Source of the DNA: Boesenbergia rotunda
Lineage: Eukaryota > Streptophyta > Magnoliopsida > Zingiberales > Zingiberaceae
Assembly: GCA_024364735.1 (NCBI GenBank)
Contig: JAGFNQ010001125.1
Span: forward strand, 186,001 to 250,000
Length of the DNA stretch: 64,000 nt
Direction: 5' to 3'
The notes under the pieces were generated by a model. It did no database searches. It was not told the origin of the DNA and was given only the letters and a program-made list of their open reading frames with translations. Below, piece after piece: positions 1-11,700 of this stretch; the stretch's first letter is position 1, and each line of letters opens with the position of its first letter. Made by a program: the position numbers and the translations under genes.

Positions 1-812
1 GGTGGAGAAATCTCTTAAATAGAACCAAGTCCAATTTCGTCAACCTTGCTTAAGCAAACTGAGTTCTCTTAAATAGAACTCGCTTGCTGATTCAACCGTT
101 ACCAGTCGATTGGTGCTAACACCAGTCGATTGACAACTGTCGAATTCGAACGTTTTAGTTTAAAGTTCGAATTCAACTGACAACAGTCGACTGCACAGAA
201 AGATCAGTCGGCTGCACAGAAAGATCAGTTAACTGATCTTCCTATGCCCTCAATCAGTCAACTGATTCCATACCAGTCGACTGGTAAAACCCTAAACCTA
301 GGGTTTCAACCATGAGTATATTCACTTAGCACTTGTCCTCGCCCGTCCAACCTAGACCTAGCCTTCTAACCTCCTCCATCAACCTCGCGTCCCTCAGATA
401 CCTCTCCAACCTTCACGTCTTGCCTTTTGGAGCTTCGTTCGACCTCAATCCTTGTTGTCGGGTCCCTGGTCCCTTGTGGCTCACTTGACTCTTCATTTGT
501 AACCTTGACCTATTGCCTTCAAACCTTCTTCACTTTGGCTCTTGTCTCTCAGATGCATATAAGCTCTCGGCTAGTCCCAATGCATCCTTCGCATATGCCT
601 CGAAGTGTGCTTCCCTCGGCTCATTCTTGCTTCCTTGTCCACAGCCCCTCGAATGCTCCATCTTTCACCGGACCCAAAGCCATTAAGCTGAGTTATATGT
701 GTATCCTGTAAATTTGCACACTCAAATACACATATCAAATACAAGGGTGAACCTAACTTAAACCCTTTGCCCAAACATCAAAACACATGGTCGACCATAG
801 ATTACCTCAACA
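1..812 (-). mobile_element. LTR of a minus-oriented LTR retrotransposon (truncated by window edge)
   Basis: On the minus strand this LTR begins TGTTGAGGTAATC at 812 and is preceded by a purine tract (about 813-830) typical of a polypurine tract, so it is the 3' LTR of an element whose interior lies to the right. The same sequence recurs in the opposite orientation as the solo LTR at 31321-33351. It is rich in the short palindromic motif CAGTCGACTG and variants. Its far end lies outside the window. Confidence 0.75.
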
Positions 813-1453
813 ATCTCTCCCTTTTTGATGTTTGGCAATACATTTAAGTTAGGGAAAACGTATAACAAACACAAATGCTAATAAAATGGGCTTACATTGT
901 CAAAGCTACACTTTGGACTTACACCGTCAATACATATACTAACATGTAATGCAAATGCAATCAATGCATAGAATTCTATCACAAGGTTCCCAAATACCTA
1001 AACTCCCCATGGGTTAGGATTTTTTGCCAATGGTTTTTTAAAAACTATCCAAGGCTCCCCCTACACTTGAACTTACCAAGGGCTTTTTAAGAACATATCA
1101 CAAGGCAGACCTTTGCAAATAGATGAGCAACAAAGCTCCCCTTTCACCTAAGCTCTCCCTTGAGCTAGGATTTCTTGCAAAGGTACATATATTTTTTCCA
1201 ATTAAACCTTAATTCTCTCCTTTGCCATACATCAAAAAGAATTTCAACAATATCCTAATCATTAGATTTTTTACCCTCTAATAACAATAAATATTATGTA
1301 TTAACCCCCATAGGATTATACACATATTTTTCATCATTAGAACACTTTTCGAATTGATGAAAATAATTTCAGCATGTATCAGTCGACTAAGATTGTTACC
1401 AGTCGACTAATCTCTATCGAAAAACTTTACAGTAGCTTTCTCACTCTAGAAAG

Positions 1454-2845
1454 TGTTAGATCGAGAAAACCGATAGAGAGGGGGTGAATATCGGTATTCA
1501 TTTTTCGGAAAATTTAGAGCAAGTGCACAGCGGAAATAAAAAACAATAACAAGAACGCAGTCGTTTTTACTTGGTTCGGAGCCTGGGTCGACTCTACTCC
1601 AAGGCCACGGTCGTTGACCATTTACTTTGGCAATTCTATAGTAGGCGCAAAATAGTTTACAAAGGATTACATAATTAAGTATAGTAAACTTTTAAATTGC
1701 TCTTTTATCGACGTCCGGGTAGATCGACTTTTTCGGAGTAGCGGGACGTCGTCGGCTCGAGTTGGAAGGATTCCGAGGCGAAGTGCGAGAGCAGAAGAGC
1801 TTTGAGACGTTGAGAGAATTGATGTTCTGAAGCCTTGGTCAAGGGCCCTTTATATAGGGCCTGGGGGCGCCCGGGACGTCGGGGGCGCCCCCCCACGTGT
1901 CCTTCGATCCGCCAAGTTCTCGGTCAGCGTCTGATCCCTTTATCTTCGGGATCAGCTTTGACCGGGGCGCCCGGAGCGCTCGGGGCGTCCGTATTGACCG
2001 GGTCAAAGTGTTATCTGGCTTCGCTGGCTTCTGGATCGGGGCGCCCGGGAGCACGGGGGCGCCCGGGAGTTGAACTGTCGAAGCTCATCTTGCTGTCTTG
2101 TGTTTTGTGTTTGCCTTGGGGGCGCCCGGGACACTCCGGGCGCCCTGGTCAGCTGTAGCCTCATTCCTTTGAGGCTTTCTGAGCTGCAGACACACGTTCC
2201 TTCGGTCCTGCATCCAGGGTTAGTCCAAAACACAATAAAACAATAAAATATTAGATTATAAAGCCTTAGCTGTCTTGGTTCTGACTTTGGTCTCCAAAAT
2301 GGAGCCCTAGGTCGAACCGACGCCTACTGTTCCCTCGACGGGGAACGCGTCCTCACCTACTCCTCTCGGGAGAATGTACCTGATGCCAACCGCTCCTTTG
2401 GTTGGACTTTTGCCTGACGGTCCTTTGCCAGGTCTTGGATGCCGAGCTGTCCTTCGCCCAGTGCCTAGCATTTCTTCGCTAGGGCTTCAGTCCCAGGCTG
2501 TCCTTCGCCTGGCGCCTAGCAATCCTTCGCTAGGGCTTTTGACTCTGGCGTTCCTTCGCCAGTGCCTAGCAGTCCTTCGCTAGGGCTTTTTACCCTGGCA
2601 TTCCTTCGCCAGTGCCTAGCAGTCCTTCGCTAGGACTTTTTACCCTGACATTCCTTCGCCAGTGCTTAGCAGTCCTTCGCTAGGACTTTTTACCCTGGCA
2701 TTCCTTCGCCAGTGCCTAGCATTCCTTCGCTAGGACTTTTCCTGCACACTAGAGTAACTTGTTAGAAAACAAGTAAGACTTAACTTTTGAGCTCTGTTGC
2801 CATTATCAAAACACAGGTTTGACTTGGGCGCATTCTGCACCAACA
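1454..2845. mobile_element. Nested solo LTR (TG...CA, about 1.39 kb)
   Basis: It starts TGTTAGATCGAG and ends ACCAACA. The flanking 5-mers GAAAG (1449-1453) and GAAAA (2846-2850) fit a target-site duplication with one mismatch. Flanking DNA on both sides carries the CAGTCGACT motifs of the host element, which supports insertion into it. The LTR has a GC-rich block (1860-2150) with repeated GGGCGCCCGGG palindromes and a 50-bp tandem array (2390-2745). No internal domain is present. Confidence 0.7.
2390..2745. repeat. 50-bp tandem repeat with two small hairpins per unit, inside the solo LTR
   Basis: About seven degenerate units contain CCTAGCAGTCCTTCGCTAGG, an inverted repeat CTAGC/GCTAG, and TGGCATTCCTTCGCCA, an inverted repeat TGGC/GCCA, separated by TTTTTACCC. 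The spacing of the unit is 50 bp in its cleanest part (2590-2740). The CTAGC/GCTAG hairpin design is also seen in the array at 48.2-51.3 kb. Confidence 0.8.
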
Positions 2846-3559
2846 GAAAACACTGTTACCAGTCGACTGAGACCCTTCATCAGTCGACTGATCCCGTCAA
2901 CAGAAACTTTAGAAAGAATGCTATCAATCGATTGGTCCTCTGCACCAGTCGATTGATATCCTAATATCAGCCTTTTAATATTTCTGAACCTAATTTCAAA
3001 ATACATAAGAAATTTCACAAATCTTTAAAATTTTCCAAATTTTATGGAGAGGTTTATAATATCCATATCTACTTGAGAAAAATACATTCAAAAATGTATC
3101 TATCACAAATTTCAAGATTGACACAAAACTCAAAACTAGCTAAATGGTTCAATTAAACCTTAACCTAAAATCCTAGTTTTGATTTTCTCTTGATGTATCT
3201 ACCCATATGAAACAATGCATCCCTAGCATTGGTTTATATGACATCTATACATCAATAATCAAATTTTCATGCAATATGACCTCAATGTCATATGCCTTGT
3301 ATAAAACTCAACTCACATGTGCCAAAACCCACGGATTGAGACTCAAATCCGTCTCCAAACCCTTTGGCACACTCCATAGTCTATCTAGACTTCCAAGAGA
3401 TATCCTCCTAAGATTCATTGATCATGAGTCCCAAATTGGCTCTTTGAGCTCTACTTTGAGCTATTACCCTTAGCCACCTCCCTAGGTAACTCTTCCACAA
3501 TTGCTAGGTCACACCGGTATACCTCCGGTGTACCTCCGGTGATCCTTGGCCTACAAAAC

Positions 3560-4490
3560 TAACTACCCAACACCAAATGCTAAGTGACTACAAAAGTGAC
3601 TCTTAACCTTGGGCATCTTATCTTTAGTTAAGTTCTTTTTCTTCTCTTTAACCATGGGCATCTTGTCCTTAGTTAATATCATTTTGCCCTTAAATGACAT
3701 TCCTTTGCCATTTATAGACTTCTCATCCTTATCATAATCATATGATACCTTAGCAAATATATTATCATTGGCCTTGGATGAGTTAGATCTGTATTCCAAA
3801 CCCGATTTATCATTATTGGGTCTTTGACTATCCAACCTGTGTCTAACCTTTTAGATCCAACATTGAATCTTTCTAGGATTTTTTCCAACTTATCATTTTC
3901 CTTTCTAAGTTTCTAAACTTAGAATTGGCATGTCCACCTTGGATATTCTTAGACCTATCCACTCTAGGCATGTGTCTCCCCTTCTTGAGATTTATGCTTT
4001 GGTCCTTAGGTCTAGTATACATGGGTTTATCATGATATGATTTTTTAGGGTCACGATGTGTATATTTAACCTATTTCTATCATGATATTTAAAATCAAAA
4101 TTATGTATGGGTACATAATTTATATTATTCCTAACATGCATGGGAAAATTGAAATTTGAATTACTCTTCAAATTAGATTACCTCTCTTACCCTTAAAACT
4201 TCCCCTTGATATGAACTTTTCTTTTTCTTCTTTTTCCATTTCTTCAATTATGCCAATTTCTTGAGCTCTCCTCTCTTTGGGCACTTAGTATGGTAGTGGT
4301 CTTTCTCCCCACATGTAAAGCATATGATTTTCATTCATCTCCTTTGGGCTTCCTCAATCCTACAACTGATGTTAGATTTTAAAAGAACTTGATTGAGTTT
4401 AGGAATTAATTTTTTCTTATTCAATGGACATTTATTTTTGTAGTGTCCCTTTCATTGCATCTGAAGCATATTATGTGATCTTTTGATTTC
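3560..4490 (-). pseudogene. gag remnant with two CCHC zinc knuckles
   Basis: Read on the minus strand, 4283-4325 encodes a CX2CX4HX4C knuckle (CFTCGEKDHYHTKC). Upstream on the minus strand (about 4430-4475) is a second knuckle (CFRC...HYKNKC) broken by a one-base frameshift. Downstream, 3563-3835 gives an open lysine/serine-rich stretch of 90 codons. Zinc knuckles of this type belong to retroviral-type Gag proteins of plant LTR elements. Frameshifts and the missing pol make this a dead gene. Confidence 0.6.
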
Positions 4491-4499
4491 GCACTGGTA

Positions 4500-5660
4500 G
4501 AAATCCTAACTAGGTTGACTTCTTCTTAACCTTTGATAATGTGAATTGCTCATCCGCACTTATGAATGAACTAAGACGAGTGTTCAGTTTAATCAAATCA
4601 AACAACAATATATTTGGTGAACAAGTGCTGATTTTGGTGTTGTCCATTGCTCAGGATCACCATAAAACTGACGTTTGCTACCTAAAGAAAATCAAGTTAC
4701 GTTGCAGCAAGTTGGCTGTCCATATTTGCATAATTTTCCTTCCAGGGAACTCAGATGCCTTTTGACAAGTAGGGTAGCGTTGCAAAGCCACTGACAGTGT
4801 CTGTCAAAAAAACCGAGAAAAACAAAAAGATGGGAAAACAGTGTATTATTGATTTCTTGCATGACCATAAGCACCACCCACCATTTCCTGACCTTGCAAT
4901 CTAGTGGAAGATGCTCAAAGTGAACAAACCCATCACCCTCTCAATTTCCATCCTCTTCGCAAACATTGTTATCCAATTGAACCTCATCTGCTATCCCAAT
5001 GACTTGTGGCTCAGCTCAAGCCATGCATCCCTCTGAGACCACAAGCTCTGTACATGCTTTGCCAAAGCTGGTAGGTGGCACATGATCTGATCATTAACCA
5101 AATACCGGTGCAGAGTTGTACATCTAATGTTCCCAGCCATGTCAAAGGCCAAAGAAGCTCAGCAGCAGTGCCCCTTAATTTTCCAAGAGAATCTAAATGA
5201 AAGTCATGCACTATGGTAGCTTTTTACACATGTAGGAGATGGTTACAGTTTCAACAGAAACACGGTGATAAAACCAAAGCTGAGTTTTTGATGAACATAG
5301 GAAGCATCGAACACTGCTCTCTCTGTAAACATAAGGTGGCCTGTTTATTTCCTGTTTGGAACGAGAATCACGTAGAGTTAATTAATAATTGTTAATTGGC
5401 TCATGGTTTCCTTTGCTTATTTATTTGCCGCAGTGCGGCCGCAGAAATGCGGAAGGGGAGAAGCAGAGTCCGGGGGCGAGCGGAGCAGGAGGCGGCGATA
5501 CGGCCACGTCGCCAGCGTCGCTTCCCGCCATAAATCCATGGCGACGTCGTAGCTTTCGAGGGACCCTTAGCCTTCTAAGACGCCCCCCTGGTCACTTTCC
5601 CTTCCCCGGCTACGGTCCACATTGATCCAATTCCATGGCCCAGCTCGCTTTCCTGGCTGC
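4500..5660. other. Intergenic, no gene recognised
   Basis: Only short chance ORFs are present. From about 5430 onward the sequence becomes GC-rich and is probably the proximal promoter of the GAPN gene. Confidence 0.5.
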
Positions 5661-5679
5661 GTGGCCCTCGTCGTCCCTC

Positions 5680-5685
5680 TATAAA
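5680..5685 (+). promoter_or_regulatory. TATA box of the GAPN gene
   Basis: TATAAA sits 186 bp upstream of the ATG at 5866 in an otherwise GC-rich promoter. If it is used, transcription starts near 5710, downstream of the in-frame ATG at 5635, which argues against that upstream start. Confidence 0.6.
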
Positions 5686-5865
5686 CGTCCCTACCGCCGC
5701 TCACTTCCCTTCCCTGCCCCTCCTCCTACTCTTCTTCTTCCTCCTCCTCCTCTCAAGCAGAAGCAGCGTCTCCTCGTCGTCCACGCGGCGCTGCAACGGA
5801 CTGCGCCGGTGTCTGTGGAAGTCGAGAAGAGGGCGCTCGAGGTGGTGATTGTGAAGGAGTCGATC

Positions 5866-8148
5866 ATGGCGGGGACTGGCGTGTTCGCCGACATCGTCGA
5901 CGAGAACCAGGTATTCAAGTACTACGCCGACGGGGAGTGGAAGAAATCCGCCTCCGGGAAAGCCGTCTCCATCGTCAATCCCACCACCCGAAAAACTCAG
6001 TACAAGGTCCAAGGTCGGGCCTTTCACTTCCTGCTCTTCACGCATTCTTCTACTCTTTTTTCTTGGAGACGATTTGTTTTCCGTGACAAAATTTCAATTT
6101 ATGGTTATAAACAAGATCGGAAATCTCTTTTTTCATAAAAAGTAATCCCAGAACTCACACGCTCTGCTTAATACTGCTAGTTGTTTAGTGTCTTCAGAGA
6201 TGTTTGTTTAAAGTGAAAAAGAAAAGGTTTTAATTTCAATCTGCTAAGGTGCGCGGTGCCTGCCACAGCATGCACACAGGAAGAGGTGAACAAGGCGATG
6301 GAGGTGGCAAAGGCAGCGCAGAAACAGTGGGCGCGTACGCCGCTATGGAAGCGGGCCGAGCTCCTCCACAAAGCGGCGGCGATCCTCAAAGAGCACAAGG
6401 ACCCCATAGCCGAGTGCCTCGTCAAGGAGATTGCCAAGCCCGCAAAGGATGCTGCTACTGAAGTAACTTTCTCTTTCTTCCTCATCGCTACGATCTAGTC
6501 TTGGATATTCACGTTGTGCAGCTGACTTACAGGTGGTGAGGTCCGGTGATTTAGTATCATACACTGCCGAGGAAGGAGTCAGGATACTTGCAGAGGGCAA
6601 GCTCTTGCTCTCAGATAGCTTCCCTGGTAATGAGCGCAGCAAGTACTGCCTCAGTTCCAAGGTAACCTTTCCTTCTTTCTATTACCAGCTCATCCAAAGA
6701 TCTGATGCAGCAAATTCATTGGATGTTCTTTGCAGATCCCTCTTGGAGTTGTACTGGCCATCCCTCCTTTCAACTATCCTGTAAACTTGGCGGTCTCCAA
6801 GATTGCTCCTGCACTAATTGCCGGAAACTCCTTGGTACTCAAGCCCCCTACTCAGGTATGCAAATTATACTCTGCTCTGATCCTGCTTCACCAATCAGCT
6901 TCAACTGTCATTCTGTCAAATCTCTTGATCAGGGCGCTGTGGCTGCTCTTCACATGGTGCACTGCTTTCACCTTGCTGGTTTCCCGGAGGGCCTCATCAG
7001 CTGTATCACCGGAAAAGGTTCAGAAATCGGTGATTTCCTAACAATGCACCCTGGAGTAAATTGCATCAGGTAACGGCAACATGTTTGGTATTTCTAGCTT
7101 AGCTGAATCAAATAGCGATTGATTTTGGTAAATTTTTCTGTGCTGCACGATACAGCTTCACCGGAGGCGATACAGGCATTGCCATCTCAAAAAAAGCCGG
7201 AATGATCCCTCTACAGATGGAGCTCGGTGGGAAGGACGCGTGCATTGTGCTCGACGATGCTGATCTCGACTTGGTTGCTTCAAACATTGTCAAAGGAGGC
7301 TACTCATACAGGTAATAGATCAGTATTGGTTGCTTGTAAACTTAATCGCGTAGCAGTAATTCGATAGCTATCTTTTTACTCAAAACAGTGGGCAAAGATG
7401 CACGGCTGTTAAGGTAGTCCTAGTCGTGGAATCAGTAGCCGATGCCATCGTCGAGAAGGTGAAAGCTAAAATGGAAAAGCTGAGTGTCGGTCCGCCGGAG
7501 GAAAACTGTGACATCACTCCGGTGGTATCGGAATCATCTGCAAACTTCATAGAAGGTCTGGTTCTGGATGCCAAGGAGAAAGGAGCCACCTTCTGCCAGG
7601 AATACAAGAGGGAGGGCAATCTCATCTGGCCATTGCTGTTGGATCATGTCCGGCCGGACATGAGGATTGCCTGGGAGGAGCCCTTCGGACCCGTCTTGCC
7701 GGTGATCAGGGTCAGCTCCGTCGAAGAAGCTATCCACCACTGCAACGCCAGCAACTTTGGCCTCCAGGTATGCCATTGATTTGACACCTTTGACAATAGT
7801 GCTTGATCTCCGAGACTACTGGCCATTTGGTGAACCTGCACTAGGGATGTGTCTTCACAAAAGATATCAATAAGGCGATAATGATCAGCGATGCAATGGA
7901 GTCAGGAACCATTCAGATAAATTCAGCGCCAGCTCGAGGGCCTGATCATTTCCCCTTTCAGGTAGGGTTCATCTTTCATGTATGCTACTTTGTGTAATTA
8001 AAGATTCTTCTGTCTGATGAATGCTTTGTTTCAGGGTCTGAAAGACAGTGGCATTGGCTCGCAAGGGATAACCAACAGCATCAATATGATGACGAAGATC
8101 AAAAGCACTGTGATCAATCTACCATCTCCATCTTACACTATGGGTTGA
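5866..8148 (+). CDS. GAPN: NADP-dependent non-phosphorylating glyceraldehyde-3-phosphate dehydrogenase (ALDH11 family)
   Basis: This cytosolic enzyme oxidises glyceraldehyde 3-phosphate directly to 3-phosphoglycerate with NADP+, supplying NADPH and bypassing two glycolytic steps. Nine coding exons join in frame: 5866-6013, 6269-6462, 6533-6661, 6736-6855, 6933-7069, 7156-7311, 7389-7767, 7845-7961, 8035-8148. They give 497 residues, the usual length of plant GAPN. Visible motifs are the start MAGTGVFADIV, the catalytic Glu265 in MELGGKDA, the catalytic Cys299 in SGQRCTAVK (34 residues apart, as in ALDHs), and the end SPSYTMG. An in-frame ATG at 5635 would add 77 residues, but a TATA box lies between, and the canonical family start is at 5866. 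All splice sites are GT-AG and no disabling change is seen. Confidence 0.95.
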
Positions 8149-8767
8149 AACCAAGAGCTAGTAGATTTGACTAGTTAAATATGGCATAATAAAATTGTAT
8201 GCTATAAGTTTATAGGTTATAAGCTTTGTATTAAGTTGTAATAATAAAATCAGAAAGGAGAAGGGTTGCCATGTACCCCTGCACATTATCATTTAGTGAA
8301 GAATATTTGAAAAATCTTTATCTATGATATCTCTACATTGTGTTGGTCTTAAGGGTTGCTTTGTTCATTTACTGGGATTGTCAATTGCTCTGAAGTTGTT
8401 TGCTAAAATTTGACTGTATAAAATTAAAATTCTGAATCGACACACACCAGAAAAAAAAAAAAGAATCAACATAAATAGGAGTAAAACCTATGTTTAATCA
8501 GGATTTAATATAATTAACTAAGATGATGAATTGGTTGTTAATTGCCTTCGAGCAATGTTGATGTGGCAACATAGGAGAAGATTTTAGGTTTATGTTACAA
8601 TTGAATGTGCAGACGATCCTTATCATACGATGTGCGGAGGGTAAACATAATGAATATTATCGTAAACATAATGAATATTATCGTTGACATTTTGCAATCA
8701 TATCGAGTTGGTCATCCGTCGTCAGATATGTATTGGGCTTGGTCCGTTGACTTGTAGGGAAACAGAG
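8149..8767. other. Intergenic between GAPN and the NLR gene
   Basis: This is AT-rich and holds the GAPN 3' UTR and the NLR promoter. A perfect 21-bp direct repeat (TAAACATAATGAATATTATCG) lies at about 8642-8683. No other structure is evident. Confidence 0.5.
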
Positions 8768-11700
8768 ATGGCATACACGACGGTGAACTTGGTGCTGGGG
8801 AAGCTGGGCGAGCTTGCTGCCAGCGAGGTCGCCGGCCTCCTCAACGTGGACGCAGAGGTCAAGTCGCTGACGGAAACACTGGCACTGATTCAATCCTTTC
8901 TCAGGGATGCCGATCAGAAGCCCAGATACGAGCAAAGTCACTCTTTGCAGGAGTGGATGAGGCAGATCCGGAATTTGGCGTTCGAGATGGAGGACCTGGT
9001 GGACGAATACTCGACGCGGGTAGGTCGCGCTTCAGCCGCCGCCGGCCGGAAGAGCAGTCTTCGACGCATCGCCGCCTTCCCCTCCCGGATCCTCACTCGC
9101 CGTCGGCTCGCGAGCCGCCTGCAGGACATCCATGCCAGATTTCAAGATGTATGCAAACAAGCGTCGCAACTTGGCATCCAAGGCTCGTCCTCCTCCTCTT
9201 CCCCTTCCTCTGCGGCTGATGCAAGGCTTGCTCGAAGGTAAATAATTCTGATTAACAATTGCTTTCCATCTATTAACATCTTCATGGTTAACTTTGTCGG
9301 ATCTTTCAAAGATGTGCTCTAGTGGACAATTAGGTGTTGGATACGATTTTGCAAAGTAAAATTTTGGTGTCATCGATCGTTGAAAGTCAAGTTTGACTTC
9401 AAAATCGAAATCTACGTTTCGCGTAAATAAATCTGGACTATTTATTTGCTCAAACCCGATTAAAGATGAATGAGAAATTAATTGTTCAAAGATAAGCTCA
9501 AATAAATATTAAGGAAAAAGATGGGGCATTTTAGTCCCACATTGCTAACCGGCGGAAGCCGATGTTTTCTTATATGTGTTCTTGTGCTAATGTTGTTAAT
9601 ACAAAAGCACAAGATGTCTCTACCCTTAGGCGAGTAGGTGCTCGCACCTGCGAGCCCGCCACGCGCGCAATGGGCGCTTTGTTGGCATGTGACTGTGTAG
9701 AGAATGATGACTAGATTGGGCGAACAAATGGTGGCCGTCGGATCAAAGATCTGGACAGATCGCAGGCAGGTGCAATCTGGAGCGTCAGATTCAAATCTGA
9801 CTGTGAAGAGGGAGGATGGATCTGAGGCGTCGGATTAACTGATCTAATCTGACAGTCGAGATCAAGATGGGATATGAAGAGTTATAACTCTTCAGATCAA
9901 TGGACGAGATTAAATGACCTTTACCCTTTCGTTATGAACGGTCCAGATCTGTCCGAACCAAAGGGTATTTACCTCTTCACTCAGTATAAATAGAACCCTC
10001 TATTAGATCATTTCATTCATTTCAAAGAATTGCAATCTAAAGCATTTGCACTCATCCATCCTCTGCATCGAGAGTCCAAAAAGCCTGCGAAAAGGTTCGT
10101 CGGTCTCGGAATTTAAAGTGATACTATTCTGAGACGACGTCGTTGTATCTTGGAAACGAATTGCTGCTATCCGTGAGCACCAGTAGCGGAGCAATATAGT
10201 TTTACGGAGATAGTGTCAAACACTAGCCTCGACGTAATCCAATCAGTTTGCTTTCTCCGAAAGCAACCTCCCAGAAGATCCGACGGTCGTAAATCGACTA
10301 AGTCAAATACCGAGGAGATACAAGTTCTCAAAGTTTCCGACAATCGTAAAACGATATTCGGCAAACTGATATGGCCGGAGTCAACAATGTACCAACCGTC
10401 GTCGTCCCTCACCCCGAGAAGTCAAACGGAGCCGACTTCAAAATCAACGATATACCAACCGTCGTCCCTCACGCCGAGAAGCCGGAGAAATTCAACGGAG
10501 CCGACTTCAAAAGATGGCAGCAGAAGATGTTGTTCTACCTAACCACGCTGAACCTTGTACGATTCCTGCGTGAAGACCCGCCAGCCGCTACGAAAAATAT
10601 TTCCGGGAGCCAAGATGCTCGCGATGCATGGTCACACGGAGACTTTCTGTGCCGCAATTACGTTCTTAATGCGCTGGACAATGCGCTATATAACGTCTAT
10701 TGCATAATGGAGACAGCTAAGTCACTGTGGGAATCACTGGAGAAGAAACACAAAACTGAAAACGCCGGACTGAAGAAATTCATCATCGATCGGTTTCTGG
10801 ATTTCAAAATGGTGGATTCCAAGAGCGTCACGTCTCAGGTCCAAGACATGCAACTGATAATGCATGATTTGGACACCGAAGGAATGACACTGAACGAGTC
10901 ATTCAAAGTTGCTGCGGTAATCGAGAAACTCCCTCCGTCATGGAAGGATTTCAAAAATTACCTAAAGCACAAGCAGAATGAGATGGGACTTGAAGACCTC
11001 ATCCTGCGGCTGCGAATAGAAGAGAATAATCGAAAATTATCCAACTCTAGAGGAACAAAGCGGACAGTCGACGAGATGTCCAACCTGACAGAACCAAAAG
11101 CGAAGAAGCCGAAGCAACCGAACCAGAAGGCTCAAGGCAAAAAGTTCAAGGGCACGTGCTACAATTGTGGAAAGTCAGGACACATGTCCAAAGACTGCAG
11201 ACGCTCGAAGAAGACAACCAAGAGCCAGAAGAATGTTGTGAACCAAGTCGCAACCTCCGCTGACATAGATCTCAGCGCTCTGGATCTCACTGCGGTCGTG
11301 TTCGAAGCCAATTTGGTGGACAACCCGAAGCAGTGGTGGATCGATACTGGAGCAACCCGCCACGTCTGTTCGGACAAGGCGATGTTCTCCAAGTACACCC
11401 CGATAAGTGGAAGAAAGCTTTATATGGGCAATTCCATGACATCCTCAATTGTTGGACTCAGGACAGTTGTTCTAAAAATGACGTCTGGGAAGGAGCTAAC
11501 TCTAATTGATGTACTCCATATTCCCGACATCAGGAAGAATTTAGTTTCAGGATCGGCACTTGTTAAAGCCGGATTCAAACTAGTGTTTCAATCCAACAAC
11601 TTTGTGCTTACGAAGAACGGTGTCTTCGTAGGAATGGGGTATTTAGAACAAAATTTGTTCAAGATGATTGTAATGACTGTACACCGTAATTTTGATGGTA

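Larger units (their letters stand above)
813..4500 (-). mobile_element. Internal remnant of the minus-oriented element, mostly deleted
   Basis: Between the PPT (about 813-830) and the gag remnant (3560-4490) there is too little sequence for a pol region. The stretch again holds CAGTCGACTG-type motifs (1380-1440, 2860-2960) and is broken by a nested solo LTR at 1454-2845. I could not find the second LTR or the right boundary, so the 4500 limit is approximate. The element cannot be autonomous. Confidence 0.55.

Noticed and set aside
5691..6045. Minus-strand ORFs over GAPN exon 1
   Set aside because: They are shadows of GC-rich coding sequence on the other strand.
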